DNA of 64,000 nt from Croceicoccus sp. Its GTDB lineage: Bacteria > Pseudomonadota > Alphaproteobacteria > Sphingomonadales > Sphingomonadaceae. Below, piece after piece: positions 26,656-35,598 of the stretch. A program made the translations under genes and the position numbers. The DNA is taken from assembly GCA_002694745.1 (NCBI GenBank), contig NZMY01000050.1, positions 124,001 through 188,000 on the forward strand. The letters are read 5' to 3'. Position 1 is the stretch's first letter. Each line of letters begins with the position of its first letter. A model generated the notes under the pieces. The model had not been told where the DNA came from and searched no databases. It worked only from the letters and a program-made list of their open reading frames with translations.

Positions 26656-27810
26656 GTGAGCGAAACCATGTCCGAAGATCATATCGAAGAGCCGATCGCT
26701 CCGGAGGCTCTGCCGCTGGACGCGTGGCATCGCGCAAGGGGTGCGCGCATGGTGCCCTTCGCGGGTTATCTCATGCCGATCCAGTATGAGGGCATCATCG
26801 CCGAGCACGAATGGACCCGCACCAACGCGGGCCTGTTCGACGTCAGCCACATGGGCCAGCTGATCGTGTCGGGCGAAGGCGCCGCCGAGGCGCTGGAGAC
26901 GCTGCTGCCCGGCGATATTTCCGCGCTGAAACCGGGGCGTGTCCGCTATTCGCTGCTGCTGAACGAGGATGGCGGCATCCTCGACGATCTGATGGTGACC
27001 AATGTCACGCAGAACGACGGCGAGCCGACCTATTACCTTGTCGTCAATGGCGCGACCAAGTGGGACGACATCGGCCATCTGCGCGAATTCCTGCCCGACG
27101 AGATTTCGCTCAATCATCTGGACGACCGCGCGCTGCTGGCGCTGCAGGGCCCGCGCGCGGCCGAAGCGCTGGAGCGGGTCATTCCGGGCATCGCCGACAC
27201 GCTGAGCTTCATGCAGGCGGGCAATGCGAAATGGAACGGCGTCGACGTGGGTGTCGGACGCTCGGGCTATACCGGCGAGGACGGGTTCGAACTGTCCGTC
27301 CCCGCCGAACAGGCCGAGGCGCTGGCCGAGGAGCTGTGCGCGCAGGACATGGTGAAGCCCGTCGGCCTTGGCGCGCGCGATTCGCTGCGGCTTGAGGCGG
27401 GGCTGCCGCTCTATGGCCACGACCTTGACGAGAACACCGATCCGGTAACCGCCGACCTGTCCTTCGCGCTGTCGAAAAAGCGGCGCGAGAGCGGGGGCTT
27501 TCCGGGGGCGGACAAGATCCTTTCTCTGCTGGCCCACGGGCCCAGTGCAAAGCGTGTCGGCCTTATGATCGAGGGGCGCATGGCCGTGCGCGAGGGCGCC
27601 GCGATCCATGCCGGCGAGGCGCGCATCGGCACCGTCACCAGCGGCGGCTTCGCGCCCAGCGTCGGCCAGCCCATCGCGATGGGCTATGTCGAGGCGGGCC
27701 ATGCGCTGCCCGGCACGAAGCTGACCGTCGAGATGCGCGGCAAGGCGATCACGGCGACCGTCACCGACATGCCCTTTGTGCCGCATCGCTATTTCCGCAA
27801 GAAATCCTGA
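26656..27810 (+). CDS. gcvT: Glycine cleavage system aminomethyltransferase (T protein)
   Basis: A 384-residue T protein, which takes the aminomethyl group from lipoyl-H protein, releases ammonia and transfers the methylene to tetrahydrofolate. Family blocks seen are MVPFAGYLMPIQYEG, LFDVSHMGQ, DDLMVTN, GRSGYTGEDGFE and LRLEAGLPLYGHDLDE. GGAG stands 7 bases before GTG 26656, which I prefer to ATG 26668. The glycine riboswitch lies just upstream, and gcvH starts 36 bp after the stop. Confidence 0.96.
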   Translation: MSETMSEDHIEEPIAPEALPLDAWHRARGARMVPFAGYLMPIQYEGIIAEHEWTRTNAGLFDVSHMGQLIVSGEGAAEALETLLPGDISALKPGRVRYSLLLNEDGGILDDLMVTNVTQNDGEPTYYLVVNGATKWDDIGHLREFLPDEISLNHLDDRALLALQGPRAAEALERVIPGIADTLSFMQAGNAKWNGVDVGVGRSGYTGEDGFELSVPAEQAEALAEELCAQDMVKPVGLGARDSLRLEAGLPLYGHDLDENTDPVTADLSFALSKKRRESGGFPGADKILSLLAHGPSAKRVGLMIEGRMAVREGAAIHAGEARIGTVTSGGFAPSVGQPIAMGYVEAGHALPGTKLTVEMRGKAITATVTDMPFVPHRYFRKKS

Positions 27811-27846
27811 TTTTCCTGACTTAATTCCTCTGAGGATCATCACGCC

Positions 27847-28218
27847 ATGACCATCTATTTCACCGAAGACCATGAATGGATCTCCGTCGAGGGATCGACC
27901 GGCATCGTCGGCATCACCGACCATGCACAGGAACAGCTGGGCGACATCACCTTTGTCGAACTGCCCGAAGTGGGCAGCGATTACGGCAAGGGCGACAGCG
28001 TGTCGGTCGTCGATTCGGTAAAGGCCGCCAGCGACGTATACACCCCGGTTTCCGGCACCGTCACCGAAGTGAACACCGACCTCGAGGAACAGCCCGAGCT
28101 GGTCAATAACGATGCCGAAGGCGAGGGCTGGCTGTTCAAGGTCACGCTGTCCGACAAGTCCGAGCTTGAAGGGCTGATGGACGAGGATGCCTACAAGACA
28201 TTCCTCGAAAGCCTGTGA
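27847..28218 (+). CDS. gcvH: Glycine cleavage system H protein
   Basis: A 123-residue lipoyl carrier that shuttles the aminomethyl group between P, T and L proteins. Lys59 in [10 protein letters not shown] is the lipoylation site. The sequence starts with [10 protein letters not shown] and contains [11 protein letters not shown], both standard for H proteins. Its stop codon lies inside an 18-bp tandem duplication. The L protein (lipoamide dehydrogenase) is not in the window. Confidence 0.97.
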   Translation: MTIYFTEDHEWISVEGSTGIVGITDHAQEQLGDITFVELPEVGSDYGKGDSVSVVDSVKAASDVYTPVSGTVTEVNTDLEEQPELVNNDAEGEGWLFKVTLSDKSELEGLMDEDAYKTFLESL

Positions 28219-28249
28219 TCCCTGCAAAGACCCTGATCCCTGCAAAGAC
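28216..28249 (+). repeat. 18-bp tandem duplication at gcvH-gcvPA junction
   Basis: TGATCCCTGCAAAGAC occurs at 28216-28231 and again at 28234-28249, a period of 18 bp. The first copy contains the gcvH stop codon. The repeat lengthens the 64-bp spacer before gcvPA and looks like a small slippage duplication. Confidence 0.8.
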
Positions 28250-28282
28250 TTTGATCGGCATTCGCCGCAAGGACATGATGTG

Positions 28283-29644
28283 ATGCGTTACCTTCCGCTG
28301 ACCCAGACCGACCGGTCCGCCATGCTGGCGAAGATCGGTGCGGACGATATCGATGCGCTGTTCGCCGACGTTCCGGCAGAGGCGCTGCTGAAAGCCCCCG
28401 TGTCGGGCCTGCCGATGCATGCCAGCGAGATGGCGGTCGAACGGCACATGAAGAAGCTGGCCGCGCAGAACCTGTCGGCGGCCGACGCGCCGTTCTTCCT
28501 GGGGGCGGGGGCCTATCGCCATCACATTCCCGCGACGGTCGACCACATCATCCAGCGCGGCGAATTCCTGACCGCCTATACGCCCTATCAGCCCGAAATC
28601 GCGCAGGGCACGCTGCAGGTGTTGTTCGAATTCCAGACGCAGGTCGCGCGCATGTTCGGCACCGACATCGCCAATGCGTCGATGTATGACGGTTCGACCG
28701 CCTGCTGGGAAGCGATCGCCATGGCGGGCCGCATCACCCGCCGCGAACGCGCCGTGTTGGGCCCGATCCACCCGCATTACGTCTCCTCTGCCGAGACGAT
28801 GGCGCGCTTTACCGGGGACGAGCTGGTCAGCGTCGGCCCGCAGCTGTCCGCCGATGCGGGTGAGGATGCGGTGATCGCCGAGATCGACGACAAGACCGCG
28901 GCGGTCGTGGTGCAATATCCCGACATCCTTGGCCGCGTGCCCGATCTGGCGAAAATCGCCGATGCCGCGCATGCCAAGGGCGCGCTGCTGATCGCGGTGG
29001 TGACCGAGCCGGTCGCGCTGGGCCTGCTGGAAAGCCCCGGCTCGCTGGGCGCCGATATCGTGGTGGGCGAGGGGCAGTCGCTGGGCGTCGGCCTGAACTT
29101 CGGCGGGCCCTATCTGGGCCTGTTCGGCGCGCGCGAGAAATTCGCCCGCCAGATGCCGGGACGCCTGTGCGGCGAGACGGTGGACGCCGACGGCAAGCGC
29201 GGTTTCGTGCTGACGCTTTCGACGCGCGAGCAGCATATCCGGCGCGAGAAGGCGACCAGCAATATCTGCACCAACTCGGGCCTGTGCGCGCTGGCGTTCT
29301 CGATCCACATGACGCTGCTGGGCGGCGAGGGGCTGGGCAGGCTGGCGCGCATCAACCACGCCCGCGCGCTTACCGCGGCGGAGCGGCTGGGCGCGATCCC
29401 GGGCGTGGAAGTGGTCAACGAGGGCAATTTCTTCAACGAGTTCGCCGTGCGGCTGGCGGGCAAGGATGCGCGCGAGGTGGCCTATGCGCTGACCCGGCGC
29501 CAGATCCTGGGCGGCGTGTCGATGGGACGCCTGTTCCCGGACCGCCCCGACATGGCCGAAGGGCTGCTGATCGCGGTGACCGAAACGGTGAGCGACGAGG
29601 ATATCGACTATCTGGCCGGCGCGCTTGAGGAGGAACTGGCATGA
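28283..29644 (+). CDS. gcvPA: Glycine dehydrogenase (decarboxylating) subunit 1
   Basis: A 453-residue first half of the two-part P protein, a PLP-dependent glycine decarboxylase. The sequence begins [10 protein letters not shown] and contains [39 protein letters not shown] and [10 protein letters not shown], all typical of GcvPA. This subunit lacks the PLP lysine, which is in GcvPB. Its stop overlaps the gcvPB start in an ATGA junction, which favours equal synthesis of the two halves. ATG 28283 was chosen; longer frames upstream run through the duplication. Confidence 0.97.
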   Translation: MRYLPLTQTDRSAMLAKIGADDIDALFADVPAEALLKAPVSGLPMHASEMAVERHMKKLAAQNLSAADAPFFLGAGAYRHHIPATVDHIIQRGEFLTAYTPYQPEIAQGTLQVLFEFQTQVARMFGTDIANASMYDGSTACWEAIAMAGRITRRERAVLGPIHPHYVSSAETMARFTGDELVSVGPQLSADAGEDAVIAEIDDKTAAVVVQYPDILGRVPDLAKIADAAHAKGALLIAVVTEPVALGLLESPGSLGADIVVGEGQSLGVGLNFGGPYLGLFGAREKFARQMPGRLCGETVDADGKRGFVLTLSTREQHIRREKATSNICTNSGLCALAFSIHMTLLGGEGLGRLARINHARALTAAERLGAIPGVEVVNEGNFFNEFAVRLAGKDAREVAYALTRRQILGGVSMGRLFPDRPDMAEGLLIAVTETVSDEDIDYLAGALEEELA

Positions 29645-31257
29645 ACACCATCAACCGCAGCGGCTGGAAACCCGAGATGGGCGAGGTGGACGTCCACGCC
29701 CCCGAAGACGCGCCCACGGCCAGCGGCGACCGCGCGCTGAACCTTGAGGAACCGCTGATCTTCGAATTGCGCGCGGCCGATGGCGCGGGCAAGTGCGGGG
29801 TCGATTTCGACGATATGCCCGATGCGATGTCGCCCGGCATCGCGAAATTCGCGCGCAAGAAGCAGGTCGAACTGCCCGCGCTGGCAGAACCGGAGACGGT
29901 GCGCCATTATACCCGCCTGTCGCGCCAGAACTATGCGATCGACCTTGGGCCGTTCCCGCTGGGTTCGTGCACGATGAAGCACAATCCGCGCCTGAACGAG
30001 GCGGTGGCGCGGCTGCCGGGCTTTGCCGACATCCATCCGCTGCAGCCGATGGACACGGTGCAGGGCGCCTATGCGGTGATCGAGCAGCTGGCCGACTGGC
30101 TGATGAAGCTGACCAACATGAGCGCGGTCGCGATGAGCCCCAAGGCGGGCGCGCATGGCGAATTGTGCGGCATTCTTGCGATGCGCGCGGCGCTGGAAGC
30201 GCGCGGCGATGCGCGCGAGGTGATCCTCGTTCCCGAAAGCGCGCATGGCACCAATCCGGCCACCGCGGCCTTTGCGGGCTATGGCGTCGAGAATATCCCG
30301 GCGACCAAGGACGGGCGCGTCGATCTGGAGGCGCTGAAGGCGCGGCTGGGGCCTGACGTGGCGGGCGTGATGATCACCAACCCCAACACCTGCGGATTGT
30401 TCGAGCGCGATATGAAGGCGATCTCGGACGCGGTGCATGCGGCGGGCGGCCTCGTCTATTGCGACGGGGCGAATTTCAACGCCATCGTCGGCAAGGTGCG
30501 CCCCGGCGATCTGGGCGTCGATGCGATGCACATCAACCTGCACAAGACCTTCTCCACCCCGCATGGCGGCGGCGGTCCGGGCAGCGGCCCGGTGGTGTTG
30601 TCGGCGGCGTTGGCGCCCTTTGCCCCGATCCCCTTCGTCCGCCGCGACGACAAGGGACGGCTGCGCATGGTCGAGGAACGCCAGCGTCCCGATCAGGCAC
30701 CGCAGAGCTTTGGCCGCATGGCTGCGTTCCACGGGCAGATGGGCATGTTCACCCGCGCGCTGACCTATATGCTCTCGCACGGGGCGGACGGGCTGCGTCA
30801 GGTGGCCGAGGATGCGGTGCTGAACGCGAACTATATCCTGCGCTCGCTGGAGGACGTGCTCGACGCGCCCTATGCCGATGCGGGTCCGTGCATGCACGAG
30901 GCGCTGTTCAGCGACGACGATCTGCCCGAGGGCATGACGACGCTGGATATCGCCAAGGGTCTGATCGACGAGGGATTCCACCCGATGACGGTCTATTTTC
31001 CGCTGGTGGTCCACGGCGCCATGCTGGTCGAGCCGACCGAGACCGAGAGCAAGGCCGGGCTGGACCGTTTCATCAATTCGATGCGCAGCCTAGCCGAACG
31101 TGCGAAAGCCGGGGACCAGAGCCTGAAATCCGCGCCGCATTTCGCGCCGCGCCGCCGGATGGACGAGGCCCGCGCCGCGCGCAAGCCGGTACTGACATGG
31201 AAGGCCCCGCCCGGACCCGCGGGCGAACCCGCGCTGTGCGAACTGGGCGGAAGCTGA
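29641..31257 (+). CDS. gcvPB: Glycine dehydrogenase (decarboxylating) subunit 2
   Basis: A 538-residue second half of the P protein. The PLP lysine is Lys302 in [17 protein letters not shown]. Other blocks are [33 protein letters not shown] and DGANFNA. With GcvPA it forms the alpha2beta2 decarboxylase that loads the aminomethyl group onto GcvH. Typical GcvPB length is 480-530. A membrane methyltransferase-like gene starts one base after the stop codon. Confidence 0.97.
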   Translation: MNTINRSGWKPEMGEVDVHAPEDAPTASGDRALNLEEPLIFELRAADGAGKCGVDFDDMPDAMSPGIAKFARKKQVELPALAEPETVRHYTRLSRQNYAIDLGPFPLGSCTMKHNPRLNEAVARLPGFADIHPLQPMDTVQGAYAVIEQLADWLMKLTNMSAVAMSPKAGAHGELCGILAMRAALEARGDAREVILVPESAHGTNPATAAFAGYGVENIPATKDGRVDLEALKARLGPDVAGVMITNPNTCGLFERDMKAISDAVHAAGGLVYCDGANFNAIVGKVRPGDLGVDAMHINLHKTFSTPHGGGGPGSGPVVLSAALAPFAPIPFVRRDDKGRLRMVEERQRPDQAPQSFGRMAAFHGQMGMFTRALTYMLSHGADGLRQVAEDAVLNANYILRSLEDVLDAPYADAGPCMHEALFSDDDLPEGMTTLDIAKGLIDEGFHPMTVYFPLVVHGAMLVEPTETESKAGLDRFINSMRSLAERAKAGDQSLKSAPHFAPRRRMDEARAARKPVLTWKAPPGPAGEPALCELGGS

Positions 31258-31258
31258 G

Positions 31259-31729
31259 ATGACGGGCGGCGGCGGGGAGACGAGCGAGGTTCGCTTTCCG
31301 CCGCCGCTGATCTTTGCGGGGCTGTTGCTGGCTGGGCTGGCGGCGGACGATCTGCTGGGTCTCAATCCCGCGATGCCGGGTGTGCTGCGCGGCGTGGGGA
31401 TCGGCATTGCGCTGGTGGGCGCGGGCCTGATCGCGGCGGCATTGCTGCAGTTTCGCAAGGCGGGCAACGACCCCGAACCGTGGAAGCCCGATGCCGCCTT
31501 CGTCGCGCAGGGCCTCTACCGGTTCAGCCGCAATCCGATGTATCTCGGCATGGCGCTGCTGCATCTGGGGATCGCGCTGGCGCTGGACAGTCTTGGCGCA
31601 CTGCTGACATGGCCGGTTGCTTCTGTGCTGATCGACCGGCTTGTCATCGCGCGTGAGGAGCGCCATCTCGCCCGCCGTTTCGGCCCGGAATATCAGGAAT
31701 ATCGCCGTAATGTCCGACGCTGGCTCTGA
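31259..31729 (+). CDS. Isoprenylcysteine methyltransferase-like membrane protein
   Basis: A 156-residue integral membrane protein of the ICMT/PEMT-like family. It has three or four hydrophobic helices and the C-terminal signature GLYRFSRNPMYLGM followed by ERHLARRFGPEYQEY, which binds AdoMet in this fold. Bacterial members methylate unknown lipid or thiol substrates. The gene starts one base after the gcvPB stop and overlaps the next gene by 20 bp, so it is probably carried on the riboswitch-controlled transcript. Confidence 0.85.
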   Translation: MTGGGGETSEVRFPPPLIFAGLLLAGLAADDLLGLNPAMPGVLRGVGIGIALVGAGLIAAALLQFRKAGNDPEPWKPDAAFVAQGLYRFSRNPMYLGMALLHLGIALALDSLGALLTWPVASVLIDRLVIAREERHLARRFGPEYQEYRRNVRRWL

Positions 31730-32369
31730 CCCATCGAACGAGCGCGGGCACGATCCCGCCGACCGCTGGATCGACCGCCGCCGCCACGCCCCCGCGACCG
31801 AGCGTAACCGCGGGCCCATCGGCGACCGGCTTGCCGACATCCTGCCCGCCAAGGGCGTAGTTCTGGAGATCGCGAGCGGATCGGGCGAGCATGCGCTTTA
31901 TCTGGCGCGGCGCTTTCCCGCGCTGGACTGGCTGCCCAGCGATCCCGATCCCGATTCCATCGGGTCTATCGCGGCATGGCGGGAGGCGGAGGGGCCGCCC
32001 AATCTGCGCGCGCCCGTCAGTCTGGATGCCAGCGCACCCGACTGGCCGGTGGACCGCGCCGAGGCGATGCTGTGCGTCAACATGATCCACATCAGCCCAT
32101 TGGCCGCGACTGAGGGGCTGTTCGCGGGCGCGGCGCGCGTGCTGCCGCCGGGGGCACCGCTGGCGATTTATGGTCCGTTTCTGGCCGGGGATATCGAAAC
32201 CGCGCCGTCCAACCTGCAATTCGACCAGTCGCTGAGGGCGCGCGATCCGCGTTGGGGACTGCGCGATCTGGCGGATGTCGTCGATCTGGCGGGTCGCCAT
32301 GGGCTGGAACTCGCCGCGCGCCATGCCATGCCCGCCAATAATCTGTTCCTGCATTTCCGGCGGATCTGA
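31710..32369 (+). CDS. DUF938 family class I SAM-dependent methyltransferase
   Basis: A 219-residue protein of the DUF938 methyltransferase-like family. The AdoMet loop is seen as VLEIASGSGEHALYLARRFP near residue 50, followed by LPSDPDP, NMIHISP and LAIYGPF. The C-terminus ends NNLFLHFRR, typical of the family. The substrate is unknown. ATG 31710 is supported by AGGA upstream and by the 20-bp overlap with the preceding gene. A terminator follows at 32400, which would end the extended gcv transcript. Confidence 0.87.
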   Translation: MSDAGSDPSNERGHDPADRWIDRRRHAPATERNRGPIGDRLADILPAKGVVLEIASGSGEHALYLARRFPALDWLPSDPDPDSIGSIAAWREAEGPPNLRAPVSLDASAPDWPVDRAEAMLCVNMIHISPLAATEGLFAGAARVLPPGAPLAIYGPFLAGDIETAPSNLQFDQSLRARDPRWGLRDLADVVDLAGRHGLELAARHAMPANNLFLHFRRI

Positions 32370-32399
32370 CGGCATTTCGACCCGCGCCCGAACGAGAAA

Positions 32400-32421
32400 C
32401 GCCCGCCGGTGAGGGCGGGCG
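32400..32421. terminator. Intrinsic terminator between convergent genes
   Basis: CGCCCGCC pairs with GGCGGGCG around a six-base loop. On the minus strand it is followed by TTTCTCGTT, so it fits best as the terminator of the entericidin-like gene; it can also slow plus-strand transcription leaving the methyltransferase gene. Confidence 0.7.
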
Positions 32422-32450
32422 CTTGCCGTTCGAAATTCTTTGAAGAGGCC

Positions 32451-32582
32451 TTAGTCGATGGCGTCCTCACCGGCCTGACCGACGGATTCGATATCCTCGC
32501 CAGCACCCTTGACGGTGTTGCAGGCAGCGGCGGTGAGTGCCAGCGAGCCAAGCGCGCAGGCAATAGCGATACGACGAATCAT
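32451..32582 (-). CDS. Entericidin A/B family lipoprotein
   Basis: A 43-residue small lipoprotein. A positively charged start and hydrophobic core end at LTAAAC, with Cys21 as the predicted lipidated residue. The mature part, CNTVKGAGEDIESVG, is the standard entericidin sequence. In E. coli such proteins form a bacteriolytic toxin/antidote pair; in sphingomonads single copies are common and their role is unclear. AAGGAG lies 6 bases before the ATG. No partner gene of the pair is adjacent. Confidence 0.92.
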   Translation of the reverse strand: MIRRIAIACALGSLALTAAACNTVKGAGEDIESVGQAGEDAID

Positions 32583-32652
32583 GGGAGGCTCCTTTGTTTC
32601 CATTCCCCCAACAACGCCGGGATACGAATGCGGTTCCACACGATTGTTAAGA

Positions 32653-33639
32653 TTACGGCTCCAGCGTGCGCATTCGCCTGCGGCGCAAGATCTGTTCGCG
32701 CACGACGATGATGACGCCCGCCGCGATGATGAGTGGCGCACCCAGCCACAGGCTGGCGGGCGGCAGATTGTTGAACAGGTACCAGCCGTAGTACGAGGCG
32801 GCGATCAGCGAGACGTAATCCATCACGATCACGCTGGCGACCTGCCCGAACCGCAGTGCCAGCGTCAGCAGCACCTGCGCCAGCGTGCCCGCGACGCCGA
32901 TGCCGATCAGCAGGGCGATATCCGCCGGATCGCTGGTCCACCCGTCGAACAGCGACCAGACGAACAGCAACGGCACGGTGAAGAGCGAGAAATAAAGCAC
33001 GATGACCACGCTGTTCTCGGTCTGTGCAAGGTCGCGGATCTGGATCGACACCAGCGCCACCATGAAGGCCGCGCCAATCGCCACCAGCGCGCCGGTCATG
33101 GGAATCTCCGCGCCGCCCGCGGGGCTGGCGACGACCAGCACGCCCGCGAACCCCAGCAGCACCGCAGCCCAGCGCCAGCGTCCGACATGCTCGCGCAATA
33201 CCAGCGCGGACAGGATCACGGCAAAGATCGGCGCGGTGAAGCTGAAGGTCGTCGAGACCGCAAGCGGCAGCAGGATCGGCGCGAGGAAGTTCAGCACCAT
33301 CCCAGTCACGCCATAAAGCGACCGCATGAAATGTCCGCCCAGCCGCTGCGTCCGCATCACGCCGAAACCGGACGTCAGCGCCAGCCACAGGCACAGGATC
33401 GGGATCGAGGCGGCCTGCCGGATCAGCAGCATGTGCGAAAGCGCGATCCCATGCTCGGAAGCCAGCTTTACCAGGGCGAACATCGTCGCCAGCGTCAGCG
33501 CCGCGCCCAGCCGCAGGACCAGCGCCAGCGTCGGCCGCTGCCGCGCCAGCACCATGGCCGGCTGCTCCGTACCGGCGGCGCGGGTGTTTTCCGCAGCTTC
33601 GCCGACCGGTGCGGCGGCAGGACTTGGGGTCTTTGCCAT
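32653..33639 (-). CDS. DMT family (EamA) transporter
   Basis: A 328-residue polytopic membrane protein with ten predicted helices arranged as two EamA repeats (about residues 40-170 and 185-320). TTFSFTAPIFAVILSALVL ends the first half, and SLIAASYYGWYLFN lies in the second, both typical of drug/metabolite exporters of the RhtA/YdcZ-like superfamily. The N-terminal 35 residues are Ala/Pro-rich and probably cytoplasmic. The substrate cannot be predicted. Confidence 0.88.
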   Translation of the reverse strand: MAKTPSPAAAPVGEAAENTRAAGTEQPAMVLARQRPTLALVLRLGAALTLATMFALVKLASEHGIALSHMLLIRQAASIPILCLWLALTSGFGVMRTQRLGGHFMRSLYGVTGMVLNFLAPILLPLAVSTTFSFTAPIFAVILSALVLREHVGRWRWAAVLLGFAGVLVVASPAGGAEIPMTGALVAIGAAFMVALVSIQIRDLAQTENSVVIVLYFSLFTVPLLFVWSLFDGWTSDPADIALLIGIGVAGTLAQVLLTLALRFGQVASVIVMDYVSLIAASYYGWYLFNNLPPASLWLGAPLIIAAGVIIVVREQILRRRRMRTLEP

Positions 33640-33733
33640 GCGGCCCTATGGAGCCGTGACGCCTGTGCGATCAAGCGCGTTTTTGCGCTGCAGCATGGGC
33701 AGGGGTCAGACAGACACGCGAAGGACGGGCGAA

Positions 33734-33955
33734 TTGATCGAATGGCTGACGGCAAGCGATGCGGGCCATTGGACCGTGTGGGCGGCGGCTGCGGTGACGG
33801 TGGCCGCGATCGCGTGGCTGGGCGACTGGCGCCGCGCGCGCAGGGCGGCGCCCGACGCGGTCGGCTGCATGCCGTGGACCGCGGTGTTCATGGCCGCGCT
33901 GCTGGTCGCCGTGGTGACCGGCGCGCTGGCCGTGCTGACGTGGATGTCGCCCTGA
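33734..33955 (+). CDS. Small two-helix membrane protein, unknown
   Basis: An open frame encoding 73 residues with two clear hydrophobic segments (about residues 12-27 and 48-70) split by an Arg-rich loop, WRRARRAAPD, so both ends should face out and the loop in. I do not recognise it. AAGGA stands 8 bases before TTG 33734; ATG 33695 is in frame but without such a site. It lies alone between the divergent transporter and the convergent cpaF gene, whose stop is 28 bp away. Confidence 0.5.
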   Translation: MIEWLTASDAGHWTVWAAAAVTVAAIAWLGDWRRARRAAPDAVGCMPWTAVFMAALLVAVVTGALAVLTWMSP

Positions 33956-33983
33956 CGCCCTGTTTTTAAGCGAACGCCTGCCT

Positions 33984-35486
33984 TTACAGACAGGCCTGCA
34001 GATAGGCCTGGTCGAACCCGTATTGCCGCGCCTTTTCCAGCGTATAGGGGCGCAGCCCGGTCGAGCGGTGCTCGCCGATGATCTTGCCGTCCTCGCCCTC
34101 GTCCAGATATTCGAACTTGAACAGGTCCTGCGTGACGATGACGTCGCCTTCCATGCCGATCACCTCGGTGATCTGGGTGGTACGGCGCGAACCGTCGCGC
34201 AGGCGCTTTACCTGCACGATTAGATCGACCGAATCGGCGATCTGCTTGGAAATCGCGGCCTTGGGGATCTTGATGTCGCCCATCAGGATCATGTTCTCCA
34301 TACGGCCAAGGCATTCGCGCGGGCTGTTGGAGTGGAGCGTACACATCGAACCGTCGTGGCCCGTGTTCATGGCGGCCAGCAGGTCGAAACATTCCGCGCC
34401 GCGGATTTCGCCCAGGATGATGCGGTCGGGACGCATGCGCAGGGCGTTCTTCACAAGGTCGCCGATGGTGATCGCGCCTTCGCCTTCCAGGTTCGGCGGA
34501 CGCGTTTCCAGCGGCAGCCAGTGCGGCTGCTGCAGGCGAAGTTCGGCCGCGTCCTCGATCGTCAGCACGCGTTCGCCCGGGTCGATCATCTTGGACAGGG
34601 CGTTGAGCATGGTCGTCTTACCCGAACCCGTACCGCCCGAAATGACGATGTTCATCCGGCTGGCGCCCGCGATCTTGAGCGCGGTCGCCATCTGGTCCGA
34701 CATCGAACCGAAGTCGCGCAGCATGTCGATGGTGATGGGCTTTTCGGAAAACTTACGAATCGAGATCGCCGTGCCTTTCAGCGACAGCGGCGGCACGATC
34801 ACGTTGACGCGGCTGCCGTCCTTGAGGCGGGCGTCGGCCAGCGGCGTGGTCTGGTCGACGCGGCGGCCGACCTGGTTCACGATGCGCTGCGCGATCTGGA
34901 ACAGGTGATTCTCGTCGCGGAACTGGATGCGGGCCAGCTGCAGCTTGCCCTTCTTTTCGACATAGGTCTGCTGCGGCCCGTTGACCATGATGTCCGAGAT
35001 GTCGGGATCGTTCAGCAGCTCTTCCAGCGGGCCGAAACCCAGCAGCTCGTCGACCAGCACCTTTTCCAGCGCGAACTGCTCGCGCCGGTTGAGCGTGATC
35101 TTCAGCTCCTGCAGCACCTCCATGATGATCGGGCGGAATTCTTCCGACAGCTCTTCCTTGGTGAGCGTGGCGGCAGCCTCGGGGTCGACGCGTTCCAGCA
35201 GGCGCGGAAGCACCTGTTCCTTGATCTTGTGGACGCTCGCCTCGAACCCCTCGGGGCCCTTGTCGGGCTCGTTCACCGCGTTCGAGCGTTCCGCCAGCCG
35301 TGCCAGCGCCTCGTCATTGGCGTCGGGCTTGTGTTCGGGCAGCGGCGGGAACTGTTCTTCCATCCCGGGCGGGGGCGGAGGCGTGGTGCGCAGCGGTTCG
35401 CTGCCGCCCTTCATCGGCCGGGCGACCCCGAATGCGGGGCGCTGCCCCATGCCGCCCATTCCGTTCTTCCGGCCGAAAGCGTTCAT
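33984..35486 (-). CDS. cpaF: CpaF-type Tad pilus assembly ATPase
   Basis: A 500-residue secretion ATPase of the CpaF/TadA family, which powers Flp pilus assembly. The Walker A motif is SGGTGSGKTT near residue 290. The Asp box and Walker B (RPDRIILGEIRGAEC) and the His-containing NTGHDGSMCTLHSNSP follow in order. The N-terminal 80 residues are Pro-rich and low in complexity, as in other alphaproteobacterial CpaF. The other tad/cpa genes are not next to it, and the two Flp pilins lie 34 kb away, so the pilus locus appears scattered. The start is ATG 35486. Confidence 0.93.
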   Translation of the reverse strand: MNAFGRKNGMGGMGQRPAFGVARPMKGGSEPLRTTPPPPPGMEEQFPPLPEHKPDANDEALARLAERSNAVNEPDKGPEGFEASVHKIKEQVLPRLLERVDPEAAATLTKEELSEEFRPIIMEVLQELKITLNRREQFALEKVLVDELLGFGPLEELLNDPDISDIMVNGPQQTYVEKKGKLQLARIQFRDENHLFQIAQRIVNQVGRRVDQTTPLADARLKDGSRVNVIVPPLSLKGTAISIRKFSEKPITIDMLRDFGSMSDQMATALKIAGASRMNIVISGGTGSGKTTMLNALSKMIDPGERVLTIEDAAELRLQQPHWLPLETRPPNLEGEGAITIGDLVKNALRMRPDRIILGEIRGAECFDLLAAMNTGHDGSMCTLHSNSPRECLGRMENMILMGDIKIPKAAISKQIADSVDLIVQVKRLRDGSRRTTQITEVIGMEGDVIVTQDLFKFEYLDEGEDGKIIGEHRSTGLRPYTLEKARQYGFDQAYLQACL

Positions 35487-35598
35487 CTAACCAATCCCTG
35501 CATCAAGTCACGCCGCGCGCATCTGGCACGAATGGCGCGTTGCCGTTCACCAATTGCTGACAGGGTTTGGTGAATAAATTCGAAACCTTGATTTATGC

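Noticed and set aside
32451..32582. Entericidin-like gene as a toxin-antitoxin pair
   Set aside because: Only one member is present; the neighbouring genes are a methyltransferase and a transporter.
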